From Streptomyces sp. NBC_00878 (GTDB taxonomy: Bacteria; Actinomycetota; Actinomycetes; Streptomycetales; Streptomycetaceae), in assembly GCF_026341515.1 (NCBI RefSeq), contig NZ_JAPEOK010000001.1:868001-932000 (forward strand): a stretch of DNA of 64,000 nt, written 5' to 3'. Both the position numbers and the translations under genes were made by a program. The stretch's first letter is position 1. Each line of letters opens with the position of its first letter. A model generated the notes under the pieces. The model was not told the DNA's origin. It made no database searches and saw nothing but the letters and a program-made list of their open reading frames with translations. Positions 16,649 to 24,433 of this stretch are shown here, one piece after another.

Positions 16649-17382
16649 GAGCCCGCTCCGTCACCCGGGTCCTGCCGCTCCCCCAGTTCCCGCCGGTACT
16701 CCTCGTACGGCTGGTAGCGCACGCCCAGGCGTGCCAGGGTCTCGCGCAACCCATAGCGGTCCAGGCCGAGTTGGCCCTCGGTGAACGCGGCCCTGGTGGC
16801 CTCTTCCTTCGCCGTGCGCGCGGCGGACGCCTCGACGGCCTCGCCGGACCGCTCGCGGGGCACGACCATCACACCGTCGTCGTCGGCGAGGATCACGTCA
16901 CCGGGCCGGACGCTCTGTCCACCGAGGACCACGGGTACGTTGACCGATCCGCCGGTGGCCTTCACGGTGCCCTGCGCGGACACGGCCGCCGCCCAGACGG
17001 GGAAGCCCATCGCACGCAGTTCCTCGGTGTCCCGCACGCCGGCGCCGGTCACCAGGCCGCGTACGCCACGGCGTCGCAGCGCGGTGGCGAACAGTTCGCC
17101 GAACATGCCGTCCGTGGAGGGCGAGGTGGTGGTGACGACGAGGAGGTCGCCCTCGCCGCACTGTTCCACCGCCGCGTGGATCATGAGGTTGTCGCCGGGC
17201 CAGCTCAGCACGGTGACGGCGGTGCCCGCGACCCGTACGCCCTGCTGGATCGGACGCAGGCCGCTGCCGAGAAGGCCGGTGCGGCCGAGCGCCTCGTGCA
17301 CGGTGGCCACGCCGTACCCGGCCAGCGCCTCGACGTCCTTCTCTGGCGCCTTCGGCGGGTTGGTGACGATCAGGCCGCTCAT
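16645..17382 (-). CDS. galC: 4-carboxy-4-hydroxy-2-oxoadipate aldolase/oxaloacetate decarboxylase (RraA family)
   Basis: The 245-residue RraA/HMG-aldolase-type protein has V-A-T-V-H-E-A-L-G-R-T-G, the substrate-binding G-A-G-V-R-D near residue 110, and A-D-D-D-G-V-M-V-V-P-R near residue 170. GalC/LigK enzymes split 4-carboxy-4-hydroxy-2-oxoadipate to pyruvate and oxaloacetate. The ATG at 17382 overlaps the galB stop, and its own stop overlaps the galD start, so the three genes are tightly coupled. The specific assignment relies on these neighbours. Confidence 0.85.
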   Translation of the reverse strand: MSGLIVTNPPKAPEKDVEALAGYGVATVHEALGRTGLLGSGLRPIQQGVRVAGTAVTVLSWPGDNLMIHAAVEQCGEGDLLVVTTTSPSTDGMFGELFATALRRRGVRGLVTGAGVRDTEELRAMGFPVWAAAVSAQGTVKATGGSVNVPVVLGGQSVRPGDVILADDDGVMVVPRERSGEAVEASAARTAKEEATRAAFTEGQLGLDRYGLRETLARLGVRYQPYEEYRRELGERQDPGDGAGS

Positions 17383-18164
17383 GCCAGCACCCCCGTGACC
17401 TGCGGGTACGGGCGCATGTACGCCTCGGCGTAAGTGGTGTGCGGCAGGCCGAGGTTGGGGCCCGCGTTGCGCTTGAGCTGCACACCTCGGCGGACGGCGA
17501 GGTCGGTGTAGTAGTCCCACAGGTGGCGCTGGGCGGCCAGGCACTCCATGGCCTTGCGCTTGGTCTCCCACACCTCGGAGATGTCGAGGAGGACCTCCGG
17601 CTTGAAGCCGCACATCTCGGGCTGGTGGGGCTCGAAGAAGAACACCGGCGGGGCACCGATGATCTGCCCCTCGGCCGGGTAGCCGATGGCCTGGGCGAGT
17701 ACGCGCGCGTCCAGGGCCATCCGGGCCGCCGCCGGGTGGTCGCCGTTGTACGGATCGTCCAGCGGGTGGGTGAGGACGATGTCCGGCTGTGCCTCGCGGT
17801 AGACGACCACCAGCCGGTCCGTCAGCTCGGGGGTGACGGTCAGGGGGTAGTCGCCGGCGTCGAAGAAGACGACCTCGGCGCCGAGCGTGGCGGCGGCCGC
17901 CTCGGCCTCCGCGCGGCGTATCCCCTTGATCTCCTCCAGCGACCTGCCCTCGCGCCACGCCTTCGCGGACTCACCGCGCTCGCCGTAGGTCAGGCACGCG
18001 ATGGTGACCTTCTCGCCACGGGCGGCGGCGAGGGCGATGGCGCCGCCCGCCCGCCACACGAAGTCCCCGGCGTGTGCGGTGATGACGAGGGTGGATCGTG
18101 GGGTGGGGGGCGGTGGGGTGGGGAGCGTCGAGGATGGAGTATCAGGCGCGTTGCCATGCGTCAT
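17379..18164 (-). CDS. galB: 4-oxalomesaconate hydratase (PIG-L deacetylase-like)
   Basis: The 261-residue PIG-L-fold protein has the metal site written T-A-H-A-G-D-F-V-W-R-A-G-G, in place of the A-H-P-D-D-E of deacetylases. This variant matches what I recall of GalB hydratases. A second His lies in T-H-P-L-D-D-P-Y-N-G-D-H. It hydrates 4-oxalomesaconate to the substrate of GalC. I chose ATG 18164: an in-frame GTG at 18176 lies inside the AAGGAG ribosome site, whereas ATG 18164 sits 11 nt beyond it. It is the first gene of the galB-galC-galD-dioxygenase operon. Confidence 0.85.
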   Translation of the reverse strand: MTHGNAPDTPSSTLPTPPPPTPRSTLVITAHAGDFVWRAGGAIALAAARGEKVTIACLTYGERGESAKAWREGRSLEEIKGIRRAEAEAAAATLGAEVVFFDAGDYPLTVTPELTDRLVVVYREAQPDIVLTHPLDDPYNGDHPAAARMALDARVLAQAIGYPAEGQIIGAPPVFFFEPHQPEMCGFKPEVLLDISEVWETKRKAMECLAAQRHLWDYYTDLAVRRGVQLKRNAGPNLGLPHTTYAEAYMRPYPQVTGVLA

Positions 18165-18215
18165 AGATGCAATCACTCCTTATTTCAGGCTCGGTTCACC
18201 TCCGGGGCGCTACAG

Positions 18216-18358
18216 CCGGTGTCGAGAGCACGACCGTGCTCGCCCCTCCTTCGTCGGGCCTCCGCGCTCCCCCACTCTCGGCTTCTCCCCCACTCTCGGC
18301 TTCGCTCGAGCGGGGGGACCCCCATGAGCGGGGGGACCCCCATCGCTCTCGACACCGG
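18216..18358. repeat. Complex inverted and tandem repeat (REP-like) between galB and gntR
   Basis: A perfect 14-bp inverted repeat (CCGGTGTCGAGAGC at 18216-18229 with its complement at 18345-18358) encloses two tandem pairs. One is an 18-bp unit beginning CCCCCACTCTCGG, present twice; the other is an 18-bp unit GAGCGGGGGGACCCCCAT, present twice. I recall similar G-run/C-run palindromes as common extragenic elements in Streptomyces genomes. It may stop or attenuate transcription between gntR and galB. Confidence 0.65.
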
Positions 18359-18415
18359 CGCGCCCCTTCGGCTCACTCGCCTTGCTGGACAGGCCAGTTG
18401 GCCCACCGCGCGGTG

Positions 18416-19066
18416 TCACTCGCGCAACGCGTCGATCACTCCCGCGAGGTGGGCGCGGACGGCTGCTTCGGCCGCCTTCGGGTCCCGGGCCCTGATCGCC
18501 TCGATCATGGCCAGATGCTCACCCAGGGACTTCTGTGGCCGCCCCGGCCTCAGCGCGAGCTGGAAACGGTGGCGCACCAGCTGCCCGTTGAGCCGCTCCA
18601 GCAGTTCCACGGCCGTCTGCTGGCCGGAGAACTGCCTGATGAGGGCGTGCAGTTCGTGGTTGAGGTCGGAGTAGGTCACCGGCTCGCCGTCGGCGACGGC
18701 CTTGGACATCGCCTCGCCCACGTCGACCAGCCGGGTCAGCTGCTCGTCCGTGACCGCGGCTGCCGCCTTGGCCGCGCACAGCCCTTCGAGGGCCATGCGG
18801 CACTCGGTGATGGCGACCGCTTCCTCGACGGTCACCACCCGCACCCGCGAGCCGCGGTTGCGGATCCGCTCGACCAGGCCCTCCGACTCCAGCTCGATCA
18901 GTGCCGCCCGGACACTGGCCCGTGTCACACCGAACTGCTCGGCGAGTTCGTTCTCCACCAGCCGCTGGGCCGGTGCCATCTCGCCGCGCAGGATCGCCTG
19001 CCGCAGCTGCGCGAGCGCGTGCTGCCTGGCCTGCTCTCCGGTGCTCGGACGGGCTTGTTTCGCCAT
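18416..19066 (-). CDS. GntR family (FadR subfamily) transcriptional regulator
   Basis: The 216-residue protein has an N-terminal winged helix-turn-helix (L-A-E-Q-F-G-V-T-R-A-S-V-R-A-A-L through G-L-V-E-R, about residues 39-65) and an all-helical FCD-type effector domain. The effector domain keeps metal-ligand-like residues (D-L-N-H-E-L-H, then the C-terminal E-H-L and A-H-L). FCD regulators often sense carboxylic acids. It is upstream of galB in the same direction, so it probably controls the gallate-type module. Candidate operators are at 19116-19127 and 14348-14359. Confidence 0.88.
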   Translation of the reverse strand: MAKQARPSTGEQARQHALAQLRQAILRGEMAPAQRLVENELAEQFGVTRASVRAALIELESEGLVERIRNRGSRVRVVTVEEAVAITECRMALEGLCAAKAAAAVTDEQLTRLVDVGEAMSKAVADGEPVTYSDLNHELHALIRQFSGQQTAVELLERLNGQLVRHRFQLALRPGRPQKSLGEHLAMIEAIRARDPKAAEAAVRAHLAGVIDALRE

Positions 19067-19115
19067 GTGTGCCCCCTGAGTGAGTGCCTGTCGAACCTAA
19101 ATCTAGACGAACAAG

Positions 19116-19133
19116 ATTGTCAACAAATTTGTT
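19116..19133. promoter_or_regulatory. Candidate autoregulatory operator and promoter of gntR
   Basis: ATTGTCAACAAA (19116-19127) overlaps the perfect palindrome AACAAATTTGTT (19122-19133). On the minus strand this gives a -35-like TTGACA followed at 18 nt by TAGGTT, so a bound repressor would cover the promoter. The first site matches the one at 14348-14359 in 11 of 12 bases on the opposite strand. Confidence 0.55.
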
Positions 19134-19158
19134 CCCCATATGGCACGGGCACACCAAC

Positions 19159-19198
19159 GAGGGCCCTGGCACCCGCGGTTGCGGATACCAGGGCCCTC
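19159..19198 (-). terminator. Hairpin terminator after apbE
   Basis: A perfect 11-bp stem (GAGGGCCCTGG at 19159-19169 with CCAGGGCCCTC at 19188-19198) has an 18-nt loop. It lies 40 bp beyond the apbE stop and marks the end of the flavin electron-transfer operon. Confidence 0.7.
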
Positions 19199-19238
19199 AG
19201 TAGTTCGTACGAGCGGTTCCCCCAACCGTTCCCCGCGA

Positions 19239-20033
19239 TCAGGCGGCGACGGGGAACCCCGACGTGCGGAAGACGCGGCGCTCGGCGTCCACCGCGAACA
19301 CCTCGCAGCTTTCGCGCGCGGCGGCCCAGTCGATCCCGTCCGCGCCCATCGCGAACGCCGCGGTCGCCGTCGCGTCCGCCTCGGTCAGGGACGGGGCCAC
19401 GACGGTCAGACTGAGCAGTCCGGTCGCCGGACGTCCGGTGCGGCCGTCGAGGATGTGGTCACCGCGCTCGTACCGCCCGGAGGTCGCCACCGCGCCGTCG
19501 GTGATCTCCAGGACCGCGCACAGCCGGTCGGCCTGTTCCGGGTGGCGCACTCCCACCCGCCACGGCCGGCCCGCGGAGACCACATCGCCGCCGGCGTTCA
19601 GGCAGAACGTCGTGACGCCCTCGGCGAGCAGCAGCTCCGCCGCCCGCTGGACCGCCCAGCCCTTGACCATCGCGCACGGGTCGAGGCCGCGGCCGGGCAG
19701 CCGTACCTGGAACGCGCCCCCGCTCGCAACCCGGTACTCCTCGCACAGGTCGAGGACCTCGACGAGATCGGGGCTGAGCTCATGAGGTTCGAGCTCTCCC
19801 CTGCCCAGCCTCGACACCTCGCTGTCGGCGATGAAGGGGCTGAAGTTCGCGTCGACCTCTCGCAGCCACGCGAACACCCGGTCCGCCGCCATGGAAGCGC
19901 TCCCGTCGGAGTCACCCCCGTGAAGGTCACCGCCGTCGCGGTCGGCGCCATCGCGGTCGGCGTCTTCGATCCGCAGGGAGATCGGCAGCCCCATGATGTG
20001 CTCGACCCGGCGCACTTCTTCAGCCCTTGGCAT
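19239..20033 (-). CDS. apbE: FAD:protein FMN transferase
   Basis: The 264-residue ApbE-family protein has the early D-A-N-F-S-P-F block, P-C-A-M-V-K-G-W-A-V near residue 120, N-A-G-G-D-V-V-S-A-G, and the C-terminal D-A-T-A-T-A-A-F-A-M-G Mg site. It transfers FMN from FAD to a Ser or Thr of target proteins. The target is almost certainly the FMN-binding protein encoded 5 nt upstream. It lacks the lipobox of many ApbE proteins. A polar, repetitive stretch (about residues 24-45) is an insert after the N-terminal strand. Confidence 0.9.
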   Translation of the reverse strand: MPRAEEVRRVEHIMGLPISLRIEDADRDGADRDGGDLHGGDSDGSASMAADRVFAWLREVDANFSPFIADSEVSRLGRGELEPHELSPDLVEVLDLCEEYRVASGGAFQVRLPGRGLDPCAMVKGWAVQRAAELLLAEGVTTFCLNAGGDVVSAGRPWRVGVRHPEQADRLCAVLEITDGAVATSGRYERGDHILDGRTGRPATGLLSLTVVAPSLTEADATATAAFAMGADGIDWAAARESCEVFAVDAERRVFRTSGFPVAA

Positions 20034-20038
20034 CGCGA

Positions 20039-20752
20039 TCAGCCCTTCGAGTCGATGGCGGCCTGGAGGGACTCGACGTACCCCTCGCTCGTGATCGTGG
20101 CGCCGGACACCGCGTCGATGTCGGCGCTCTGCGCCGTGAGCGTCTCCGCGATCAGCTTCGGCACGGCGGCCTTGGTCTGCGGGTGGTTCGGCTGCTGCAG
20201 CATCCGTACGGAGCTGATCTCGTCGCCCTCGAAGGTCACCTCGACCTGCACGGCACCCTTCTCGGTGTCGACGGTCGGACCCGCGACGACCTGGGAGGCG
20301 GCGGCCGAGGCGGACGGCGAGGACGAGGAGGACGAGGACGAGGAAGATGCCGGCTTCGCGTCGATGGCGGCCTGGAGGGACTCGACGTACCCCTCACTGG
20401 TGATCGTGGCGCCGGACACCGCGTCGATGTCGGCGCTCTGCGCCGCCAGCGTCTCCGCGATCAGCTTCGGGACCGCGGCCTTGGTCTGCGGGTGGTTCGG
20501 CTGCTGCAGCATCCGTACGGAGCTGATCTTGTCTCCGTCGAAGGTCACCTCGACCTGGACGGGGCCCTTCTCGGTCTTGATGGTCGAACCGGCGACGACC
20601 TGGTTCGAGGTACCGCCGGAAGTGGACGTGGAAGGTGTCGAGGCGGGTTCGGCGACCTCCGTGGTGGACGACGTGTCGGTCGAGGGCGCGTAGCGCCAGA
20701 CCGGGATCAGACCCGCGACGGTCAGGACCAGGACAGGAATGGCTCGTTTCAC
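20039..20752 (-). CDS. Extracytoplasmic protein with two FMN-binding domains
   Basis: The 237-residue protein has an N-terminal hydrophobic anchor (about residues 4-20), a Ser/Thr-rich linker, then two FMN_bind domains of about 84 residues joined by a ten-residue Ser run. Each domain carries the flavinylation motif D-A-V-S-G-A-T-I-T-S, where ApbE would attach FMN. The two domains differ at about 10 of 84 positions. The start is GTG 20752. It lies between a ferric-reductase-like membrane protein and apbE with gaps of 10 and 5 nt. It is expected to shuttle electrons at the outer face of the membrane. Confidence 0.9.
   Translation of the reverse strand: MKRAIPVLVLTVAGLIPVWRYAPSTDTSSTTEVAEPASTPSTSTSGGTSNQVVAGSTIKTEKGPVQVEVTFDGDKISSVRMLQQPNHPQTKAAVPKLIAETLAAQSADIDAVSGATITSEGYVESLQAAIDAKPASSSSSSSSSSPSASAAASQVVAGPTVDTEKGAVQVEVTFEGDEISSVRMLQQPNHPQTKAAVPKLIAETLTAQSADIDAVSGATITSEGYVESLQAAIDSKG
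20051..20599 (-). repeat. Intragenic direct repeat encoding the two FMN-binding domains
   Basis: The DNA of the two FMN_bind domains repeats with a 309-bp (103-codon) offset: the copy beginning at 20051 recurs at 20360. Long stretches are identical at the base level, for example through the V-S-G-A-T-I-T-S-E-G-Y segment. This indicates a recent duplication or ongoing gene conversion within the gene. Confidence 0.85.
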
Positions 20753-20762
20753 GGTGTCTCTC

Positions 20763-22103
20763 TCATCCCGCCAGGCTGAAGCGCTCGAAGTGGATCTGCT
20801 GCTTGGGCACGTTCAGCTCGCGCAGACTGCCGAGCACCGCGTTCATCATCGGCGGCGGCCCGCACAGGAAGACGTCCCGGTCGCCGATGTCCGGCACGAG
20901 CCGTACGAGCTCGTGCGGCGCCAGCTTGTCGGGGCTGACCGGCCCGGACACCAGGTGCAGCTCGGCGCCCTTGGCCTGGGCGAGTTCCCGCAGCTCGTCG
21001 AAGAGGACCGCGTCCCGGTCCGTGGACACCCGGTAGATGACCACCGCGTGCCCTTCCACCTCCTCCAGCAGGGCCCGGATGGGGGTGACGCCCACACCGC
21101 CGGCGATGAGCACGGACTCCGGCCGGGTGCGATGCATCGCGGTGAAGGCGCCGTACGGGCCCTCGGCGAAGACCCGCGTGCCCACCTTCAGGTGCCGCAG
21201 GGCCGCGGTGCCGTCACCCGCCGTCTTGGCGGTGAGCCGCAGCGTCCGGCCGTCCGGCGCCGCCGACAGCGAGAACGGGTTTGCCTGCCACCACCGGTCC
21301 TTGGTCAGGAACCGCCACAGGAAGAACTGGCCCGCGCGCGCCGGCAGCCGGTCCAGGTCGCGCCCCGTCATGTAGATCGACACGACGTTGTCGGACTCGG
21401 GCACCACGGCCGAGACCCGCAGCTGGTGGCGCATGTTCCGCCACAGCGGCAGCACCAGCCGGCCCAGGGCCACGGCGCCGAGCGCCACGCCCCACACGCC
21501 GTACCAGTACGCCGTGGCCAGGGACGACGCGGTGAAGGTCGTACCCACCGCGACCTGGTGCGTGAACGCCAGCACGACCGCGAGGTACGTGTAGAGGTGG
21601 ATGAAGTGCCACGTCTCGTAGGCCAGTCGGCGGCGGGCGAAGCGGGCCGAGACGCCGCCGATCACGAGGATCAGCACCAGCGCGACGATGGCGCGCAGCA
21701 CGCCCTCGACGGTCTCGGCGAGGTCCACCAGCTGGTTCACCGGATCCAGGCCGGAGGAGTCGGCGTAACCGAACGTGATGAACACGGCGTGGCCCAGCAG
21801 CGTCCACAGCAGGCCGAAGCCGACCCAGCGGTGCCAGGAGGTCAGCCGATCCATGCCGATGCGGCGGTCGAGCCAGGGCAGCCGGGCGACCAGCAGCAGC
21901 TGGAAGGCCATGAGGAGCGCGCCGTACAGGCCGAGCAGCCGGCCCACCACGATGAGGGTGTTCGAGGCGAAGCCTGCCTGCACGAAGAACACGGTCACCA
22001 CGCCCACGTTCACGGCCAGCACGCCGTACAGGCCGGCACGGGCCACCACCTTGGGGCGCACAGCCGCGGAAGGCGGCGGAACGGTCGTCTGGACAGTAGT
22101 CAC
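20763..22103 (-). CDS. Ferric reductase-like transmembrane flavocytochrome
   Basis: The 446-residue protein has about six N-terminal membrane segments with paired heme-ligand-type histidines (W-H-R-W-V-G...L-G-H-A-V and T-W-H-F-I-H...F-T-H-Q). A cytoplasmic FAD/NAD(P)H module follows, with N-P-F-S-L-S-A, G-G-V-G-V-T-P-I-R and L-C-G-P-P-P-M-M. It would move electrons from NAD(P)H across the membrane. GTG 22103 is chosen because AGGAG ends 9 nt before it, while the TTG at 22112 directly abuts that site. It heads the operon with the FMN-binding protein and apbE. Confidence 0.88.
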   Translation of the reverse strand: MTTVQTTVPPPSAAVRPKVVARAGLYGVLAVNVGVVTVFFVQAGFASNTLIVVGRLLGLYGALLMAFQLLLVARLPWLDRRIGMDRLTSWHRWVGFGLLWTLLGHAVFITFGYADSSGLDPVNQLVDLAETVEGVLRAIVALVLILVIGGVSARFARRRLAYETWHFIHLYTYLAVVLAFTHQVAVGTTFTASSLATAYWYGVWGVALGAVALGRLVLPLWRNMRHQLRVSAVVPESDNVVSIYMTGRDLDRLPARAGQFFLWRFLTKDRWWQANPFSLSAAPDGRTLRLTAKTAGDGTAALRHLKVGTRVFAEGPYGAFTAMHRTRPESVLIAGGVGVTPIRALLEEVEGHAVVIYRVSTDRDAVLFDELRELAQAKGAELHLVSGPVSPDKLAPHELVRLVPDIGDRDVFLCGPPPMMNAVLGSLRELNVPKQQIHFERFSLAG

Positions 22104-22236
22104 GGACGGCAACTCCTAGATCGGGTCCTGGGACTCCGAGCCTGCCTGGCGGGGGCTGTCGTTTTCCTGTCGGTCAACTTTCAAGTTTTTATCGATATGA
22201 AGTAGACAGGCCCGCGGCTATGGCGTCAGGAGGCGC
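22104..22236. promoter_or_regulatory. Divergent promoter region, flavocytochrome operon versus two-component system
   Basis: This 133-bp gap lies between divergent starts. It contains a locally AT-rich stretch (about 22165-22205), the likely promoter zone. AGGAGG (22228-22233) precedes the GTG of the response regulator. I see no clear inverted repeat. Confidence 0.4.
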
Positions 22237-22953
22237 GTGAAGCACTATGGGCACGTGGAAAAAGTACGACTTCTCGTCGTGGACGACGACCCGCCCATCG
22301 CCGACCTGGTCGCGACGGTCGCCCGCTACGAGGGCTGGGAGGCGGTCACCGCGAACTCCGGCGAGGAGGCGCTGAACCGGGCCGCCGAGTTCCATCCCGA
22401 CATCGTGGTGCTCGACCTGATGCTGCCCGGACTCGACGGCTTCGCCGTGCTCGACCGGCTGCGGCTGTCCGGGACGATGGTGCCCGTGGTGTTCCTGACC
22501 GCGCGGGACGGCGTGGCCGACCGGGTCGCGGGCCTGACCAGGGGCGGCGACGACTATCTGGTGAAGCCGTTCGCGGTGGAGGAGCTCATGGCCCGGCTGC
22601 GGACCGTGCTGCGCCGCAGCGCGGGACCGGCCTTCCAGCGGTCGGTGCTGAGCGTCGCCGACCTGACGATGGACGAGGACACGCGCGAGGTGCGCCGCGG
22701 TGACCGGCTGCTGACGCTCACCCCGACCGAGTACGAGGTGCTCCGCTATCTGATGCGGAAGTCGCCGACCGTGCTCACCAAGGCGCAGATCCTCGACCAT
22801 GTCTGGGAGTACGGCTTCGGCGGCCGGTCGAACGTGGTGGAGCTGGTCGTCAGCCGGCTGCGCCGCAAGCTCGACGGCAGCGACGAGGACGAGGCGCCGC
22901 TCATCCACACCGTGCGCGGCGTCGGGTACGTGGTGCGGCAGGTCTCCGAGTGA
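22237..22953 (+). CDS. OmpR/PhoB-family response regulator
   Basis: The 238-residue protein has a receiver domain with D-D-D near residue 17, the phospho-acceptor Asp in V-V-L-D-L-M-L-P-G, the Thr in F-L-T-A-R, and the Lys in L-V-K-P-F. The C-terminal winged helix ends R-R-K-L...I-H-T-V-R-G-V-G-Y-V-V. GTG 22237 is used; AGGAGG is only 3 nt away, so the GTG at 22255 is possible. Its stop overlaps the kinase start as GTGA. It probably regulates the divergent flavin electron-transfer operon. Confidence 0.92.
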   Translation: MKHYGHVEKVRLLVVDDDPPIADLVATVARYEGWEAVTANSGEEALNRAAEFHPDIVVLDLMLPGLDGFAVLDRLRLSGTMVPVVFLTARDGVADRVAGLTRGGDDYLVKPFAVEELMARLRTVLRRSAGPAFQRSVLSVADLTMDEDTREVRRGDRLLTLTPTEYEVLRYLMRKSPTVLTKAQILDHVWEYGFGGRSNVVELVVSRLRRKLDGSDEDEAPLIHTVRGVGYVVRQVSE

Positions 22954-24386
22954 TCCGCCGCTTCCGGGAGACCTACCGCAGGCTGCGGCTGGGCACCCGG
23001 CTGGCCCTGGGCATGGGCGTGCTCTCGCTGCTCGTGTTCGCCGTGGTCGGGGCGTCGCTCTCGATGTCCATGCGGGACTACCTGGAGCGCCAGCTCAACG
23101 ACCAGATGAAGCTCGTCCAGCTCACCCAGTCCAAGGACGTCGAGGCGTACGGCACCGTGCAGGGCAAGCCGTACTACGGCTGGTACACCGCCTCGTACGA
23201 GGTCTCGGCCGGCCGGGCCGTACTCCGCGAGCCCGCCGACGTGCCGGCGGACGCCGACGAACTCGCCGCCGTCGCCCAGGCGGTGCGGGACTCGGGCGAC
23301 GACCCCGTCTTCCGCACCACGCACATCAAGGGCGAGGGCATGTACCGGCTGCGTGCCTGCGAGCCCGAACCCGGGGTGGTGCTGGTCACCGCGGCGCCCA
23401 TGGACGACATCGAGGACACCATGGACCAGCTGACCACGGTCCAGGTCGTCGCCTTCGCCCTGGCGCTGGTGGGGCTCGTGGTGTTCGGCCGTGCGGTGCT
23501 GCGGCGGGGCCTGAAGCCGCTCAGCGACATGGCGCACACGGCCCGCGGCATCACCTCGCACGACTTCACCGACTCGGCGCGCCTGCCGGTGCGCGCCGAC
23601 CGCGGCAACGGCGGCCCGGAGGTCGAGGAGCTGCGCACCGCCTTCAACACCATGCTGGAGCACATCGACGACTCGCTGGCCGTCCGCACGGAGGCGGAAC
23701 AGCGGCTGCGCCGTTTCGTCGCGGACGCCTCGCACGAGCTGCGTACGCCCCTGATGTCGGTACGCGGCTACGCGGACCTCTTCCAGTACGCGGCGGCCAA
23801 CGAACCCGAGGAACGGGAGAAGCACCTGGCCCGGCTGCGTGCCGAGGCGGCCAGGATGGGCGTGCTCCTCGACGACCTGCTGCTGCTCGCCCGGCTGGAC
23901 GCCGCCGAGGTGGAGACGCCGCTGCGGCTGGAGGACGCGGACCTGGTGGAGCTGGTGCGCCAGGCCGGGGACGCCTTCCGCGCGGCCCGGCCGGACCATC
24001 CGCTGACCGTGACGGCCGGTCCCGAGCCGGTGCGGCTGCGCATCGACGCCCTGCGCATCCGGCAGGTCCTGGACAACCTGCTCACCAACGCCGCCGTGCA
24101 CACCCCGGCGGGTACGAAGGTGTCCACGGAGGTGTCCGTCGCGTCCGGGGTGGCCGTGGTGCGGGTGACGGACTCCGGTCCCGGCGTTCCGGCCGCCGAC
24201 CAGGAGCGCGTCTTCGACCGCTTCTTCCGCATCGACAAGGCGCGCAGCCGCGACCGCGGAGGCAGCGGCCTCGGCCTCGCGGTCGCGCGGTCACTGGTGC
24301 GGGCCCACGGCGGCACCATCGAACTGACGAGCCGCCCGGGCACGACGACGTTCACGATGCGGATTCCACTGGTCCGCGCAATCTGA
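22950..24386 (+). CDS. Sensor histidine kinase
   Basis: The 478-residue kinase has an N-terminal membrane helix (about residues 18-42), an extracytoplasmic domain, a second helix (about 160-180), HAMP, then the dimerisation box with the phospho-acceptor His in D-A-S-H-E-L-R-T-P-L. The ATPase domain has the N box (D-N-L-L-T-N-A), D-S-G-P-G-V and G-G-S-G-L-G-L-A. The gene overlaps the response regulator by 4 bp. The extracytoplasmic domain (about 115 residues) has no fold I recognise. Confidence 0.92.
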   Translation: MIRRFRETYRRLRLGTRLALGMGVLSLLVFAVVGASLSMSMRDYLERQLNDQMKLVQLTQSKDVEAYGTVQGKPYYGWYTASYEVSAGRAVLREPADVPADADELAAVAQAVRDSGDDPVFRTTHIKGEGMYRLRACEPEPGVVLVTAAPMDDIEDTMDQLTTVQVVAFALALVGLVVFGRAVLRRGLKPLSDMAHTARGITSHDFTDSARLPVRADRGNGGPEVEELRTAFNTMLEHIDDSLAVRTEAEQRLRRFVADASHELRTPLMSVRGYADLFQYAAANEPEEREKHLARLRAEAARMGVLLDDLLLLARLDAAEVETPLRLEDADLVELVRQAGDAFRAARPDHPLTVTAGPEPVRLRIDALRIRQVLDNLLTNAAVHTPAGTKVSTEVSVASGVAVVRVTDSGPGVPAADQERVFDRFFRIDKARSRDRGGSGLGLAVARSLVRAHGGTIELTSRPGTTTFTMRIPLVRAI

Positions 24387-24395
24387 CCGGCGGTC

Positions 24396-24428
24396 CGGCG
24401 GCGCCCCGCAGCGGACGGGGCCGCCGCC
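24396..24428. terminator. Bidirectional terminator between kinase and GH43 genes
   Basis: A near-perfect GC-rich stem (GGCGGCGCCCC at 24397-24407 against GGGGCCGCCGCC at 24417-24428, one bulged base) lies in the 47-bp gap between convergent stops. Confidence 0.6.
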
Positions 24429-24433
24429 TCCGC

